In this document: positions 62,849-64,000 of the stretch, piece by piece
How the letters are laid out: the number at the start of each line of letters is the position of its first letter
Numbering within the stretch: position 1 is the stretch's first letter
NCBI RefSeq assembly: GCF_000164865.1
Contig: NC_014618.1
Location: 620,001-684,000, forward strand
Reading direction: 5' to 3'
From: [Enterobacter] lignolyticus SCF1
GTDB taxonomy: Bacteria > Pseudomonadota > Gammaproteobacteria > Enterobacterales > Enterobacteriaceae
Length of the DNA: 64,000 nucleotides
The notes under the pieces: generated by a model
The model's input: the letters and a program-made list of their open reading frames with translations, nothing else
Database searches by the model: none
What the model was told of the DNA's origin: nothing
Position numbers and translations under genes: made by a program

Positions 62849-64000
62849 CTATTTGAAGAGTTTGAGCAGTTCGGAGAGAACGATTACGCAGATAGCGAAA
62901 TAAAGTATCGCCCATATGGCTGAAAACCATGCAAAATTCATCCATTCCATCATTTTCCATGGGCTGGATAGAATCCTGCTCATGATAATACCGGGCGCGC
63001 GGATAAGCGGGACGCCTTTCGGCCATGCCGCCCAGAACATAATGCAAAGTACCAGAATAGCGAGCAGCGAGACGAGCGCCATTGCGCCATGTCCGGAGGG
63101 CGGGATGGCGATCACAGCGGCAAAAAAGAGCCCGCCGAAGAACAGCTGAATGACAATGAGCGAAAGCATAAACTCCACAAAAAGGAAGCAGCTCAGCCAT
63201 CGTGGCCTGTTACTTAATCCCATCATGAGAATGTCGCTGAGATACAGGTAAAATACGACGATGACGATAGCCGTTATGCTGACGGCATGATGAACGTCCG
63301 GTAGCTGGAATAACGCGTTGAAGGCCAATCCCCAGAACACTAGCAGAAATATGCCCTGCCAACTGAGCGTCAGGCGTCTCTGGCGCATAAACGTCAGCAT
63401 CGCGGGGTTGAGCCGTTCAGCGATCTCGGGGTAGTAAGACGTAAGATGTTGAGCCTGGGAAACGAGCGCCTGCAGAAGTCCTGGCATCAGGCGAACCCAA
63501 AACGGCACATGATCGCGATCGCTTTTCAGTAGCCGAACCGCCGCTTTCGTTAGCAGCGTACCATGCGTTTCCTCGTTTGACATTTGCTGCCAGGCGCGGT
63601 TAATTTCCGTCTCCCGCAGGCGCTGCTGGATAGTGTGTTGTATCGGCGCGGGAATAATATGGCTGTAATCATATTCGTCAATCCCCCACGTCAGTAGTCC
63701 AGATACTCGTTCAAGAAGCCCTTCCGTGAGCCCTTGCTCTTCAGAGAGCGCTGCAGCCAGATGCTGGTGGAACTGTTGCTGCTGTAGCAAACTCCCCTGC
63801 GATGCGACTTTTGCCCATAGCCGGTTCATCGCCACGATCCCTGACATCTCCGTGTTAACCAACCGATGCGCCAGCGCCTGCATTTCTTCGGCGGTATAGA
63901 ACGTTTTCGCCGTAGGGAGCGTCGCCTCGTCGGCGGAAGTCTGGGGTTGGGGAGGCGTCTCAATCTGTATTGGGGTGGCGCCGCCCCGAGCCTGCTGTTT
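62849..64000 (-). CDS. Membrane protein of unknown function, 5' end cut by window edge
   Basis: The reverse-strand frame is open from the stop at 62849 to the window edge, giving at least 383 residues; an internal ATG at 63883 is not needed as start, since coding continues upstream. The visible N-terminal part is a Pro/Gln/Thr-rich linker (PIQIETPPQPQTSADE), which suggests a further domain outside the window. Then come an alpha-helical soluble part (to about residue 205) and 4-6 membrane helices in the last 180 residues. Not recognised. Base use is more AT-rich than the core genes. Confidence 0.7.
   Translation of the reverse strand, partial: KQQARGGATPIQIETPPQPQTSADEATLPTAKTFYTAEEMQALAHRLVNTEMSGIVAMNRLWAKVASQGSLLQQQQFHQHLAAALSEEQGLTEGLLERVSGLLTWGIDEYDYSHIIPAPIQHTIQQRLRETEINRAWQQMSNEETHGTLLTKAAVRLLKSDRDHVPFWVRLMPGLLQALVSQAQHLTSYYPEIAERLNPAMLTFMRQRRLTLSWQGIFLLVFWGLAFNALFQLPDVHHAVSITAIVIVVFYLYLSDILMMGLSNRPRWLSCFLFVEFMLSLIVIQLFFGGLFFAAVIAIPPSGHGAMALVSLLAILVLCIMFWAAWPKGVPLIRAPGIIMSRILSSPWKMMEWMNFAWFSAIWAILYFAICVIVLSELLKLFK

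Overview
The window is chromosomal DNA of a member of the Enterobacteriaceae. Its left three quarters follow the Escherichia coli 69-70 min gene order in reverse (yqjK-yqjE-yqjD-yqjC-mzrA-yqjA-exuR-exuT / uxaC-uxaA-sstT-alx-ygjR-ygjP-rlmG-fadH ... ygjK-ygjI ... ebgC-ebgA-ebgR-ygjH ... patA-aer-yqjI-yqjH), with proteins close to full length and very similar to the E. coli ones. High G+C, the REP pair, and the presence of lsr, mtcBC-like and scs loci suggest a relative of Klebsiella, Enterobacter or Kosakonia rather than E. coli itself. Species cannot be fixed from this sequence alone.

Layout. 1-2366: membrane and envelope genes yqjK (partial), yqjE, yqjD, yqjC, mzrA, yqjA. 2680-8267: hexuronate catabolism (ExuR repressor, ExuT transporter, UxaC isomerase, UxaA dehydratase) with a divergent control region. 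8268-8497: two opposed terminators around a REP pair. 8498-13986: SstT, Alx with its leader riboswitch, YgjR, YgjP, RlmG. 14024-16045: FadH. 16175-24677: a complete AI-2 uptake and processing locus (lsrK-lsrR divergent from lsrACDBFG), which in E. coli lies elsewhere. 24713-35393: YgjK glycosidase, two paralogous APC transporters, the EbgAC beta-galactosidase, EbgR and YgjH. 35620-44155: a Crp/IprA-like regulator and an eight-gene chaperone/usher fimbrial operon. 44264-49124: PatA, Aer, YqjI, YqjH. 49136-64000 is accessory relative to E. coli: a J-domain-like protein, reverse transsulfuration enzymes, a second methionine-type ABC transporter, the scsABCD copper/redox operon, a small orphan ORF, an autotransporter and a truncated membrane protein.

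How it fits together. Sugar-acid and beta-galactoside use are each under local repressors (ExuR, EbgR). An almost identical 66-bp control block lies before both ebgA and ygjI, which argues that the glycosidase YgjK and its transporter belong to the EbgR regulon. The patA and aer promoters show readable sigma-54/NtrC and sigma-28 elements. The yqjI-yqjH gap carries YqjI-type palindromes and a Fur-like box. The mtc/met block couples homocysteine-to-cysteine conversion with methionine-type uptake. The main candidates for new biology are the two-chaperone fimbrial operon with its AT-rich control region, the embedded J-domain protein, and the two unrecognised proteins at the right end. No rRNA, tRNA, CRISPR array, transposase or integrase was seen.
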